The position numbers were made by a program, and so were the translations under genes. A stretch of DNA of 64,000 nucleotides from Endozoicomonas montiporae CL-33 (GTDB lineage Bacteria; Pseudomonadota; Gammaproteobacteria; Pseudomonadales; Endozoicomonadaceae). Shown piece by piece: positions 28,221 through 35,162 of the stretch. Each line of letters opens with the position of its first letter. Position 1 is the first letter of the stretch. A model generated the notes under the pieces. That model had not been told where the DNA came from and did not search any database. It saw only the letters and a program-made list of their open reading frames with translations. The stretch lies in assembly GCF_001583435.1 (NCBI RefSeq), contig NZ_CP013251.1, forward strand, positions 1,389,001-1,453,000, read 5' to 3'.

Positions 28221-28610
28221 CTTTCAACCAGCTCGAACAGCCCGACGTCCGTTACTTTTAGTCTAAAGCCTGCCCCTTGCGGGCTGGTGATCATTGCAAT
28301 GTGATAGTTGTCGGGTATCTTCTGTATTTCTTCCTGCGCCTGTTTATCGAACCTGCCCAGTGCAGATAATGCATTGCCCACGATGACGGTCATTATCTTT
28401 ACATAAACCGTTTTTAAGCCTGTCAGATACTGAGCCTTCATTATTATTTCTTTATTGTTAGTGAAGTCAGAAAAATATACCGGCTTCTCAGGTTGACGTC
28501 TATTGACGACGGGACAGAACTATTAAGACCTGTACGTTCGTAGTGAACAGCGCCTTAGTTATGAGAGGTCGTTTCTGGCAGCCACTGTACATCTAAACTA
28601 CAATTTTTCT

Positions 28611-28706
28611 CCAGTGACGCAGGGTGCCTGTTGGATACAACCCTTTATCAGGCTGAGATCATACCTGTTGAACCTGACCCGGTTAGTACCGGCGTAGGGA
28701 CTGTCG
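28611..28706 (+). promoter_or_regulatory. TPP riboswitch (THI element)
   Basis: Conserved aptamer blocks appear in order: the P1/P2 side gcagggtgcc, then ggctgagatcatacc, gttgaacctgacccggtt, and ggcgtaggga. The THI-box core ctgaga...gttgaacctga...gcgtaggga is unmistakable. It lies about 150 nt upstream of the Thi5-type gene at 28856. TPP binding would be expected to shut off that gene. A possible 22-codon frame (28709-28777) lies between aptamer and gene; its meaning is unclear. Confidence 0.93.
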
Positions 28707-28855
28707 TTATGCTATTGATTTGCCTGTTATGCTGCGGGAGAAAGCATTGTCGTTTATTGGGCGGCTCTGAAAAGTGATTCTGCAACAGAAAGGCTGTGTT
28801 CGTTCAGGGCTGTATGCGTTGCTATTCCGTTTGGATTTTTTTAGGGGATTCACGC

Positions 28856-29842
28856 ATGTCCGATATCGTTATTTCTACAACAGACAACTCCCGGCTTTCT
28901 CTGCTCCTGAACTGGTACGCCAATCCTTATCATACGCCGATTTTTATGGCGCACTATCTGGGTTTCTATGAAGACGAAGGTCTTTCGCCTGCCATTATGG
29001 AAACCACCGATCCTTCCGATGTCACCGATCTGATTGGCCAGAATAAGGTCGATATCGCCCTGAAAGCGATGATCCATACCTATGCTGCAAGGGCAAAAGG
29101 CTACAAAGTGGTTTCTACCGGTACGTTGTTTCACGAGCCTCCTACCGGACTCATCTTCTTGAAATCCAGCGGCATTAAAGGTTTTGAAGATATCCGGGGC
29201 AAACGCATTGGTTATATTGGTCGATTCGGGAAAATCATTATTGATGACCTTGCCCGACGTGCAGGTATCGAATTGGACGCCTATGAAACAGTACGAGTCG
29301 GCATGAATATGACGGACGCTATTTTGCAGAATCAGGTGGATGCCGGTATGGGAATAGGCTGTTTCCAACAGGTCGAGCTGGAGCAGGCCAGTGGGCAGGA
29401 AACCGGCATACTGCGTGTGGATGAACTGGCCGGTTTGGGTTGCTGTTGTTTCTGTTCCATTCTGTTTTTGGTGAACGAAGAGTACCTTGCGCACAATGAA
29501 GACAAAGTTCGCCGTTTTATGAAGGCAACCCAGCGCGGTGTTCAGTGGACGCTGGAGAATCCGGAAAAAGCCTATGACCTGCTGTGCCAGAACATTCCAC
29601 GGTTAAGAACCGAGACATTCCGTAAAATATACATCAGCTGTCTGCCTTATTTCTCCAGAGATCTGGTTAATGTTGAGCGTGACTGGGACAAGGTTGGGAC
29701 TTATGCTCAGGAACTGGGTATTACCGATGAATCCATGGATGCCATGAGCTGCTACAGCAACGAGTATCTGCCGGAAAGACCCTATGCTGACTTCCAGCCT
29801 CTGGACGGGCATTACCTGTCTGAGTCAAGAGCAGCGTCCTGA
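28856..29842 (+). CDS. thi5: Thi5/NMT1-type HMP-phosphate synthase
   Basis: This 328-residue cytosolic protein with no signal peptide closely follows yeast Thi5. Shared segments include LLNWYANPYHTPIFMA, TDPSDVTDLIG, VDIALKAMIHT, GYIGRFGKIIIDDL and GLGCCCFCS. Lys70 and His74 correspond to the PLP-binding lysine and the histidine consumed in catalysis (yeast Lys62 and His66). Cys196-Cys200 is the CCCFC motif absent from ordinary thiamine-precursor binding proteins. The yeast enzyme makes HMP-P from its own histidine and PLP in a single turnover. The ATG at 28856 follows aggggatt; a longer start at 28796 adds unconserved residues. A TPP riboswitch precedes it. No thiC or transporter gene adjoins it. 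Confidence 0.88.
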   Translation: MSDIVISTTDNSRLSLLLNWYANPYHTPIFMAHYLGFYEDEGLSPAIMETTDPSDVTDLIGQNKVDIALKAMIHTYAARAKGYKVVSTGTLFHEPPTGLIFLKSSGIKGFEDIRGKRIGYIGRFGKIIIDDLARRAGIELDAYETVRVGMNMTDAILQNQVDAGMGIGCFQQVELEQASGQETGILRVDELAGLGCCCFCSILFLVNEEYLAHNEDKVRRFMKATQRGVQWTLENPEKAYDLLCQNIPRLRTETFRKIYISCLPYFSRDLVNVERDWDKVGTYAQELGITDESMDAMSCYSNEYLPERPYADFQPLDGHYLSESRAAS

Positions 29843-29889
29843 TTCTGAAGTCGATTATTGCAGAACCGTTATCATTAACCAGTGGACGA

Positions 29890-29930
29890 CAGCGTAAAGT
29901 CTTTATTTTAGTGATATTGTCTTTACGCTG
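29890..29930. terminator. Inverted repeat downstream of thi5
   Basis: The arms cagcgtaaag (29890-29899) and ctttacgctg (29921-29930) are perfect, with a 21-nt AT-rich loop. No T-tract follows on the plus strand. It could end thi5 transcription or be an operator for the next gene, whose ATG is 45 bp downstream. Confidence 0.45.
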
Positions 29931-29974
29931 GAAAAATAATATTAACATCACCACAAGTCATACGGAGTCATGGA

Positions 29975-31696
29975 ATGGATTCGCTAATGACCAACAGCAT
30001 CAAGAAAATTGTCACCCCGTCAGAAAAGAAAAAGACACTCACACCCAGTACGTTGCGGATCGGGCGTCGCTACCGGCCTAACCGGCTTGAGCAAGACTAT
30101 GATGCCATTGTCATAGGTTCGGGTATTGGCGGTTTGACGACGGCAGCCTGTTTGTCCCGAGCGGGTAAGAAGGTGCTGGTGCTGGAGCAGCATTATACGG
30201 CCGGTGGCTTCACGCATGCCTATTCGCGTAACGGTTACGAATGGGATGTGGGTATTCATTATATTGGCGACGTAGGCACAAAAAAGACGACCAGCCGACA
30301 GCTGTTTGATTTTATCAGTAATGGTCAGTTGAAATGGGCAGCTATGGATGACAACTACGACCGTTTTTTCTTTGGTGAAGAACAGTTTGATTATATTGCA
30401 GGTAAAGACAAGTTTATTGCTTCTCTGAAGCAGCGTTTTCCCGCCGAGCACGATGCTATTGATGAATACATGAAAAGGCTGAGTGAAGTGAACAAGGCTA
30501 TGCGCTGGATTTCGATGGAGAAACTGGCAGATGGACTGACCGGCAAGCTGCTGAAACTCATTCGTAAAGCCAAAGTGCCTGACTACCTCAACCGTACCAC
30601 GTATGAAGTACTTAAAGACCTGACCGACGATGAGCTGCTGATTGCTGTTTTAACCGGACAGTGGGGGGACTGCGGTGTACCACCGAAAGAGTCCAGTTTT
30701 ATTATCCACAGTCTGATAGCCAAACATTATTTACATGGGGGTTATTATCCTGTGGGTGGTGCATCGAAGCTGGCTGAAACCATTATTCCTGTGATTCAGC
30801 AAAGTGGTGGTGAGGTGTTTACCTATGCCAATGTGGGCGAAGTGCTGGTGAAAGACAATCGCGCTTACGGTGTTCAGATGGTGGATGGCACCCGAATTAC
30901 GGCACCTGCAATCATCAGTAATGCCGGGGTGTTTAATACATTTCAGCGATTGTTACCTCAGGCTGTTGTAAAGAAACACGGCTATGATCAGCTGTTGAAA
31001 AAGGTAAAGCCGTCTTTTTCTCACCTCGGTCTTTATATCGGTATCAAAGAATCAGCGGAAGCTTTGGGTATACCGAGAACCAACTTCTGGATTTATCCTG
31101 ATACCGATCACCAGCAGAATATTGCCGCTTTTAAGAAAGATTATCAGGCTAAGTTTCCTATCGTTTATATCTCTTTCCCTTCAGCGAAAGACCCAAGCTG
31201 GGAAAGTCGTTACCCGAACACGTCTACCATAGAAATCGTCGCGCCTGCAGATTTCAGCCATTTTGAACAATGGAAAGATGAACAATGGGGTAAACGGGGA
31301 GATGAATACGATGCTTTAAAAGCATACTTCACTGATCGTTTGCTGGAACATCTTTATGAAAAGCTACCCCAGCTGCGAGGAAAAGTAGACTACTGTGAAT
31401 TATCAACGCCACTCTCAACAGACTTCTTCTGTTTCTACAAACGTGGGGAAATCTACGGTTTAGAACACGACCCTGAACGTTTTGAACAGGACTGGTTACG
31501 CCCGAAAACTAAAGTAAAAGGGCTGTACTTAACCGGGCAGGATATTATGTCCTGTGGTGTCGCAGGTGCCATGATCGGTGGTTTCGCTGCGTCCCTGAAT
31601 GTGCTGGGTTTGCGCAGTGGCTTGAAGTTATTGAAACAGTTTAAGAATGCAACGTATCAGGAAGAAGCTATAGTTGATACGCGAGCTGAAACATGA
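29975..31696 (+). CDS. FAD-dependent desaturase/isomerase of the CrtI-RetSat family
   Basis: This 573-residue flavoprotein has the dinucleotide-binding motif AIVIGSGIGGLTTAACLSRA at about residues 45-64, then VLVLEQHYTAGGFTHAY and GYEWDVGIHYIG. The C-terminal FAD-binding block is KGLYLTGQDIMSCGVAGAM. The overall pattern fits all-trans-retinol 13,14-reductase and carotenoid isomerase-type enzymes. No carotenoid genes are nearby, so the lipid substrate is unknown. The start follows an acggag site. The N-terminal 40 residues are basic and poorly conserved in character. Confidence 0.85.
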   Translation: MDSLMTNSIKKIVTPSEKKKTLTPSTLRIGRRYRPNRLEQDYDAIVIGSGIGGLTTAACLSRAGKKVLVLEQHYTAGGFTHAYSRNGYEWDVGIHYIGDVGTKKTTSRQLFDFISNGQLKWAAMDDNYDRFFFGEEQFDYIAGKDKFIASLKQRFPAEHDAIDEYMKRLSEVNKAMRWISMEKLADGLTGKLLKLIRKAKVPDYLNRTTYEVLKDLTDDELLIAVLTGQWGDCGVPPKESSFIIHSLIAKHYLHGGYYPVGGASKLAETIIPVIQQSGGEVFTYANVGEVLVKDNRAYGVQMVDGTRITAPAIISNAGVFNTFQRLLPQAVVKKHGYDQLLKKVKPSFSHLGLYIGIKESAEALGIPRTNFWIYPDTDHQQNIAAFKKDYQAKFPIVYISFPSAKDPSWESRYPNTSTIEIVAPADFSHFEQWKDEQWGKRGDEYDALKAYFTDRLLEHLYEKLPQLRGKVDYCELSTPLSTDFFCFYKRGEIYGLEHDPERFEQDWLRPKTKVKGLYLTGQDIMSCGVAGAMIGGFAASLNVLGLRSGLKLLKQFKNATYQEEAIVDTRAET

Positions 31697-31753
31697 GTTA
31701 AGTCGTGTATCAATCGTACCATTCAGGATGACCGGTACAAAATAGACATAAGG

Positions 31754-32165
31754 GCATAAGAGGCTGTTTCAAAAGCTATAGACCACTGACTCAAGAAAAT
31801 TCGTACACAATGTATTACCCTTCATAGAGTTTCTTTGATGGAGGGTTCTCCATGTACCCCTCAGATTTGACTGATGACCAGTGGAAAGTCATTCAGCCCT
31901 TCTTCCCCGATCCGGGATATGACCAACCCAAAAATGGCAGACCCAGAGAGTGGGCTTATCGACACATTCTGGATGCGATTATCTATGTTGATAAAACAGG
32001 CTGTCAGTGGCGACAGTTGCCTTCTGACTTCCCGCCTTGGGGAACCGTTTACACCTATTTCCGAAACTGGCGGCTCGATGGAACCTGGAAGAAATTACAC
32101 GACGCTTTGAGAGACAAAGTAAGGCTGAGTGTTGTCAAATTAGCTCAACCAACTGCAGGGCGATC
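31754..32165 (+). pseudogene. IS5-family transposase fragment (N-terminal part)
   Basis: The frame from 31852 reads MYPSDLTDDQWKVIQPFFPD, then GRPREWAYRHILDAIIYV and WRQLPSDFPPWGTVYTYFRN, typical of the N-terminal half of IS5 transposases. It breaks off after DKVRLSVV. Upstream, gcataagaggctgttt (31754-31769) is the terminal repeat of the element. The rest of the element is missing here. Confidence 0.82.
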
Positions 32166-32339
32166 TCATTTGGCTTGCGGCAATAAAATCACCCCAAGAA
32201 TCTGGCATTCTGCAATATGATTTGCAGGATGTTTTAAATGATTTTTTTGAACTGCTCTCTGAGCTGACCGAAGTTCGTGCTGATAACCATCGCTATCCAC
32301 TTCCTCACCCTGTATTTATTGCCATTTGCATGATCCTTT
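32166..32339 (+). pseudogene. ISAs1-family transposase fragment (N-terminal part)
   Basis: Read in the frame starting near 32168, the sequence gives LQDVLNDFFELLSELTEVRA and DNHRYPLPHPVFIAICMIL, the N-terminal block of ISAs1 transposases. It then runs into the terminal repeat of a second IS5-type end at 32344. Only about 55 residues remain. Confidence 0.7.
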
Positions 32340-32343
32340 GGGT

Positions 32344-32503
32344 GCATAAGAGGCTGTTTTAAAGCTTCACAAGCCTTCAAACCATTATGCGAATCATGCA
32401 TATCCGGATGAAGGCTTCGGAACTCTCCGTCAGATATCCAAAGTCTTTTGATAATCGGCTTGAACCCTCATACCAACCAAGCGTTCTCTCGACAGTCGGG
32501 GGC
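32344..32503 (-). pseudogene. IS5-family transposase fragment (C-terminal end)
   Basis: On the minus strand, VERTLGWYEGSSRLSKDFGY then LTESSEAFIRICMIRIMV and a stop (32379-32377) match the C-terminus of IS5 transposases. The terminal repeat gcataagaggctgtttt lies at 32344-32360. It is in opposite orientation to the fragment at 31754. Confidence 0.8.
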
Positions 32504-32534
32504 TTCAAAAGAAGCTATATTTGAGCGAAATTCC

Positions 32535-32870
32535 AGCCCGTAGCTGCATCAAATTCCAGAGGAGATTTTACTTGAAAGCGCCCCAGGCCGAACGCGGCCA
32601 AACATCTATGAGTAACTAACGTTCCAATAAGCCCTTTCTTGTACTTTATTATCAAAAATATAAATCCAGTGACAACAAGGCTTGTGGAGTGAGTTACTCA
32701 GAAGCCCGTAGCTGCATCAAATTCCAGAGGAGATTTTACTTGAAAGCGCCCCAGGCCGAACGCGGCCAAACATCTATGAGTAACTAACGTTCCAATAAGC
32801 CCTTTCTTGTACTTTATTATCAAAAATATAAATCCAGTGACAACAAGGCTTGTGGAGTGAGTTACTCAGA
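32535..32870. repeat. 168-bp tandem duplication
   Basis: Positions 32535-32702 and 32703-32870 are identical by eye. Each holds about 42 bp of flank (agcccgtagctgcatcaaat onward) plus one 126-bp mini-element. The duplication therefore copied the mini-element together with its left-hand flank. Confidence 0.85.
32579..32704. mobile_element. 126-bp mini-element with IS110 ends, unit 1
   Basis: It begins AG-cgccccaggcc with a ggcc/ggcc hairpin, then aacatctatgagtaact, exactly as at the left end of the two IS110 copies, and ends gagttactcagaAG, as at their right end. The AG cores are at 32577-32578 and 32703-32704. The interior (about 75 bp) has no gene but can fold through aagcc/ggctt and ttgt/acaa arms. 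Confidence 0.75.
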
Positions 32871-32872
32871 AG
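32747..32872. mobile_element. 126-bp mini-element with IS110 ends, unit 2
   Basis: It has the same 126 bp as unit 1, with AG cores at 32745-32746 and 32871-32872. It is preceded by the duplicated flank ending ttacttgaa. Its right core is also the left core of unit 3, so the two are joined head to tail without any spacer. Confidence 0.75.
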
Positions 32873-32998
32873 CGCCCCAGGCCGAACGCGGCCAAACATC
32901 TATGAGTAACTAACGTTCCAATAAGCCCTTTCTTGTACTTTATTATCAAAAATATAAATCCAGTGACAACAAGGCTTGTGGAGTGAGTTACTCAGAAG
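32873..32998. mobile_element. 126-bp mini-element with IS110 ends, unit 3
   Basis: It has the same 126 bp, directly abutting unit 2 at the AG core (right-end cagaAG fused to left-end cgcccc). Its right core is at 32997-32998, followed by new flank gacttgccgg. The direct head-to-tail junction is what a circular intermediate or dimer of the element would leave. Confidence 0.75.
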
Positions 32999-33133
32999 GA
33001 CTTGCCGGATTTGATGTTATTAAACCTAAAAATCAGCTTAGATCGAGATTTGTGAAGTTTACGACGTTTCACAACCATACAACTCTGATTAACGGGTCTA
33101 AAAATTAGACCAGAGTAGTATATTTTCAAGTTT

Positions 33134-33212
33134 TTCTTCAAAATTATTGTCGAGTTATTCTTCAGTTATTGTCAGCATATTCTTCATATTGTTAGCTTAT
33201 GCTTCAAACAAC
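33134..33212. repeat. Imperfect tandem repeats beginning ttcttca
   Basis: Three units start at 33134 (24 bp), 33158 (22 bp) and 33180 (20 bp), each ttcttca followed by an attgt core, with a fourth partial copy (tgcttcaaac) at 33200. They lie between the mini-element debris and the 3' end of tag. No gene is seen here. Confidence 0.6.
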
Positions 33213-33223
33213 AAACTTCCTAT

Positions 33224-33799
33224 TCAGCTTTTATAGGAAATACACGACACTAAGTGATCATTGACCAACCCCATGGCCTGCATGTAAGCGTAACAAATGG
33301 TGCTGCCAACGTATTTGAAACCGCGTTTTTTCAGGTCTTTGCTCATGGCATCGGATTCAGGTGTGGTGACGGGAACGTCTTTCATGGTTTTCCATTGATT
33401 GACTATGGGCTGGTGGTTCACGAACTGCCAGAGGTAGTCTGAAAAACTGCCAAACTCCTCCTGTACCTTTATAAATGCCTGAGCATTAGTGATTGCGCTG
33501 TTCACTTTGAGACGGTTGCGAATAATGCCTGCGTCGTTCAAAAGACGCTCCACGTCAGTGTCGTCAAAGCGGGCAACCTTTTGAACATCGAAGCCTGCCA
33601 AGGCTTTTCGGTAGCCTTCACGGCGTTTCAGTATGGTCAGCCAGTTCAGTCCTGCCTGTGCCCCTTCCAGAATCAGGAATTCAAACAGAACCTGATCATC
33701 ATGGCAGGGAACACCCCATTCGTCATCGTGATAACGAATATAGAGTTCATCATCGGTGCACCATGAACAGCGTTCCTGTTGGACTGGTTGCTGAGACAT
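33224..33799 (-). CDS. tag: DNA-3-methyladenine glycosylase I
   Basis: This 191-residue base-excision repair enzyme removes 3-methyladenine. It has the N-terminal CSWCTDDELYIRYHDDEWGV with the zinc-binding Cys pair, then the helix-hairpin-helix region (LLNDAGIIRNRLKVNSAITN). The catalytic-site block is KKRGFKYVGSTICYAYMQAM. The length is standard. A gggagcag site precedes the ATG. It lies downstream of a LysR gene on the same strand but with its own spacer. Confidence 0.96.
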   Translation of the reverse strand: MSQQPVQQERCSWCTDDELYIRYHDDEWGVPCHDDQVLFEFLILEGAQAGLNWLTILKRREGYRKALAGFDVQKVARFDDTDVERLLNDAGIIRNRLKVNSAITNAQAFIKVQEEFGSFSDYLWQFVNHQPIVNQWKTMKDVPVTTPESDAMSKDLKKRGFKYVGSTICYAYMQAMGLVNDHLVSCISYKS

Positions 33800-33865
33800 T
33801 CGGTTTCTGCTCCCGTCAAAATAAGACAGTTGTAGCAGAGTTTGCTGGTTCTGGTAAACGGTTAA

Positions 33866-34756
33866 TCAGTTCTGGCTGATCATGCTGGCGGCTTTTAACA
33901 CCTCGTTGACAAACAGCGTCAGTAATTTGGGCTGGTATTTTCTGTCCCGGTAAACAATATAAGCTTCCCGAACCTGCCGGTTGTAGTCGGGCAGTAACCG
34001 GATCAGCTCAGGGTATTCATTGGTCAGAACCGTGGGCAGAAAAGCGATGCCCAGACCTTTTTCAACGAGCTCTATGATGACTCGAATATCGTAAACCACC
34101 AGACGGGGAGTAATATGAAATTTTTCGGCAATGTTATCGCCTTTAAATAAAATGACATCGTGCTTGTGGTCAACATTCAGCCATTGATGGTGATACAGAT
34201 CCTGAATGGTTTCCGGGCAGCCGTGTTGCTCGAGATACTGTTTACTGGCGTAAATGCCGTGATAGGAGTTGAACAGCGGTCTGGCAATCATGTCCTGCAT
34301 ATCGGAAATATCAAAGGTCAGTACCAGGTCGCGGTTGGTTTCCGGTTTGGCTTGCTGGTGGCAGAGGGTCAGGTCGAAATTGACGCCCGGGTAACGCTGC
34401 AGAAAACCTTCAATTACGTCTCCCACAAACTCTTTGTAAAAGTTGTGAGGCATGGATATATCCAGTGTTCCGGCAATTTCGGCCTGCTGGCTGACCAGCT
34501 GGGAAAAAGACAGCTCTATCTGTTCCATACCCGTCATCAGAGAACGATAGGCTTTATCTCCGGCTTCAGTTGCCACCAGTTCCCGCCCCATTTTTTGCAA
34601 CAGCCGAACATTCAGACGTGCTTCCAGAGCCGATAGCCGGCGGGACATGGTGGATACAGGCAGCTCAAGCTTTAGAGCCGCCTTTTGCAGTGAGCCTTCT
34701 TCGATCACGGAGCAGAGAAGGTATAAATCATCAATGTTTCCAAATATGGAATCCAA
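33866..34756 (-). CDS. LysR-family transcriptional regulator
   Basis: This 296-residue regulator has an N-terminal winged helix-turn-helix (VIEEGSLQKAALKLELPVST, residues about 17-36; MSRRLSALEARLNVRLLQ) and a LysR substrate-binding domain. It is divergent from the small DUF2798 membrane-protein gene at 34846 with an 89-bp spacer, so control of that gene is likely. It resembles the CrgA/DsdC-like group with a single DNA-binding domain. The ligand is unknown. Confidence 0.92.
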   Translation of the reverse strand: MDSIFGNIDDLYLLCSVIEEGSLQKAALKLELPVSTMSRRLSALEARLNVRLLQKMGRELVATEAGDKAYRSLMTGMEQIELSFSQLVSQQAEIAGTLDISMPHNFYKEFVGDVIEGFLQRYPGVNFDLTLCHQQAKPETNRDLVLTFDISDMQDMIARPLFNSYHGIYASKQYLEQHGCPETIQDLYHHQWLNVDHKHDVILFKGDNIAEKFHITPRLVVYDIRVIIELVEKGLGIAFLPTVLTNEYPELIRLLPDYNRQVREAYIVYRDRKYQPKLLTLFVNEVLKAASMISQN

Positions 34757-34845
34757 AATCCTGTTTTCCGTTATTTTTTTGTGATTTCAGAGGATTTTAT
34801 ACTCTTGGACACACTAAGCAAACAGTGACTGACAAGGAGAAGGTC

Positions 34846-35076
34846 ATGAACAGAAAAGAATTTTTAATTAACTGCTTTTTGTCATCCGTTTTTATGACAC
34901 TGATGATGTCCGGTGTCATCTCGGGAACAAAGGTGGGCTTTGGTTCTGCCTGGCTCGGTTACTGGACCGAGTCCTTTTTGTTCGCCTGGCCTCTGGCTCT
35001 TATTTTCAATATGACCATTGTGCCGCAGGTGAGAGGGCTGTCCATCTGGCTGGCCAATATCGGTCGTTCCAAGTGA
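34846..35076 (+). CDS. DUF2798 family small membrane protein
   Basis: This 76-residue protein has two predicted membrane helices (CFLSSVFMTLMMSGVISG and SFLFAWPLALIFNMTIVPQV) and the DUF2798 pattern with WTESFLFAWP. The ATG at 34846 follows a strong aaggaga site, so upstream in-frame starts can be dismissed. It is divergent from the LysR gene. The family has no firm function. Confidence 0.85.
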   Translation: MNRKEFLINCFLSSVFMTLMMSGVISGTKVGFGSAWLGYWTESFLFAWPLALIFNMTIVPQVRGLSIWLANIGRSK

Positions 35077-35162
35077 TGAGTGTGCTCCTGCCTGAAACAG
35101 AGTCTGCTTCTGCCCGATGCCGCTAATGGTTATACCGTCAAGCTATCTTTCCATGACTCCCG

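Larger units (their letters stand above)
26518..28222 (-). mobile_element. IS110-family insertion sequence, copy B
   Basis: It has the same organisation as the copy at 2683-4382. The AG core (CT on plus) lies at 26518-26519 and 28221-28222; restoring one core rebuilds the SCP2-like frame. The left-end hairpin is longer here (agccggg/cccggct). The 3' non-coding end differs slightly from copy A (ctaaaacaaccc versus agcaagcccc). The target context ttgaaAG also occurs at the mini-elements near 32.6-32.8 kb. Confidence 0.9.
26214..28441 (-). pseudogene. SCP2-like sterol-binding domain protein, split by IS110
   Basis: The N-terminal part (28441 to 28221) reads GLKTVYVKIMTVIVGNALSA to VGLFELVE, then enters the element. 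Removing the element with one AG core gives LVESPHKPADLTIRFKHTSH and continues to a stop at 26214, a protein of about 174 residues. It resembles the small SCP2-type lipid-binding proteins of proteobacteria; this family call is moderate. Its stop codon overlaps the start of the alcohol dehydrogenase, so the two formed a coupled pair. No other lesion is visible, so the disruption is recent. Confidence 0.75.

Noticed and set aside
28856..29842. Reading the Thi5-type gene as a periplasmic ABC-transporter binding protein
   Set aside because: There is no signal peptide or lipobox, no transporter neighbours, and it has the CCCFC motif with the Lys/His pair of the enzyme.
32535..32998. Repeats first considered as a CRISPR array
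   Set aside because: Units are 126-168 bp with IS110 ends and no short repeats separated by unique spacers; no cas gene is nearby.
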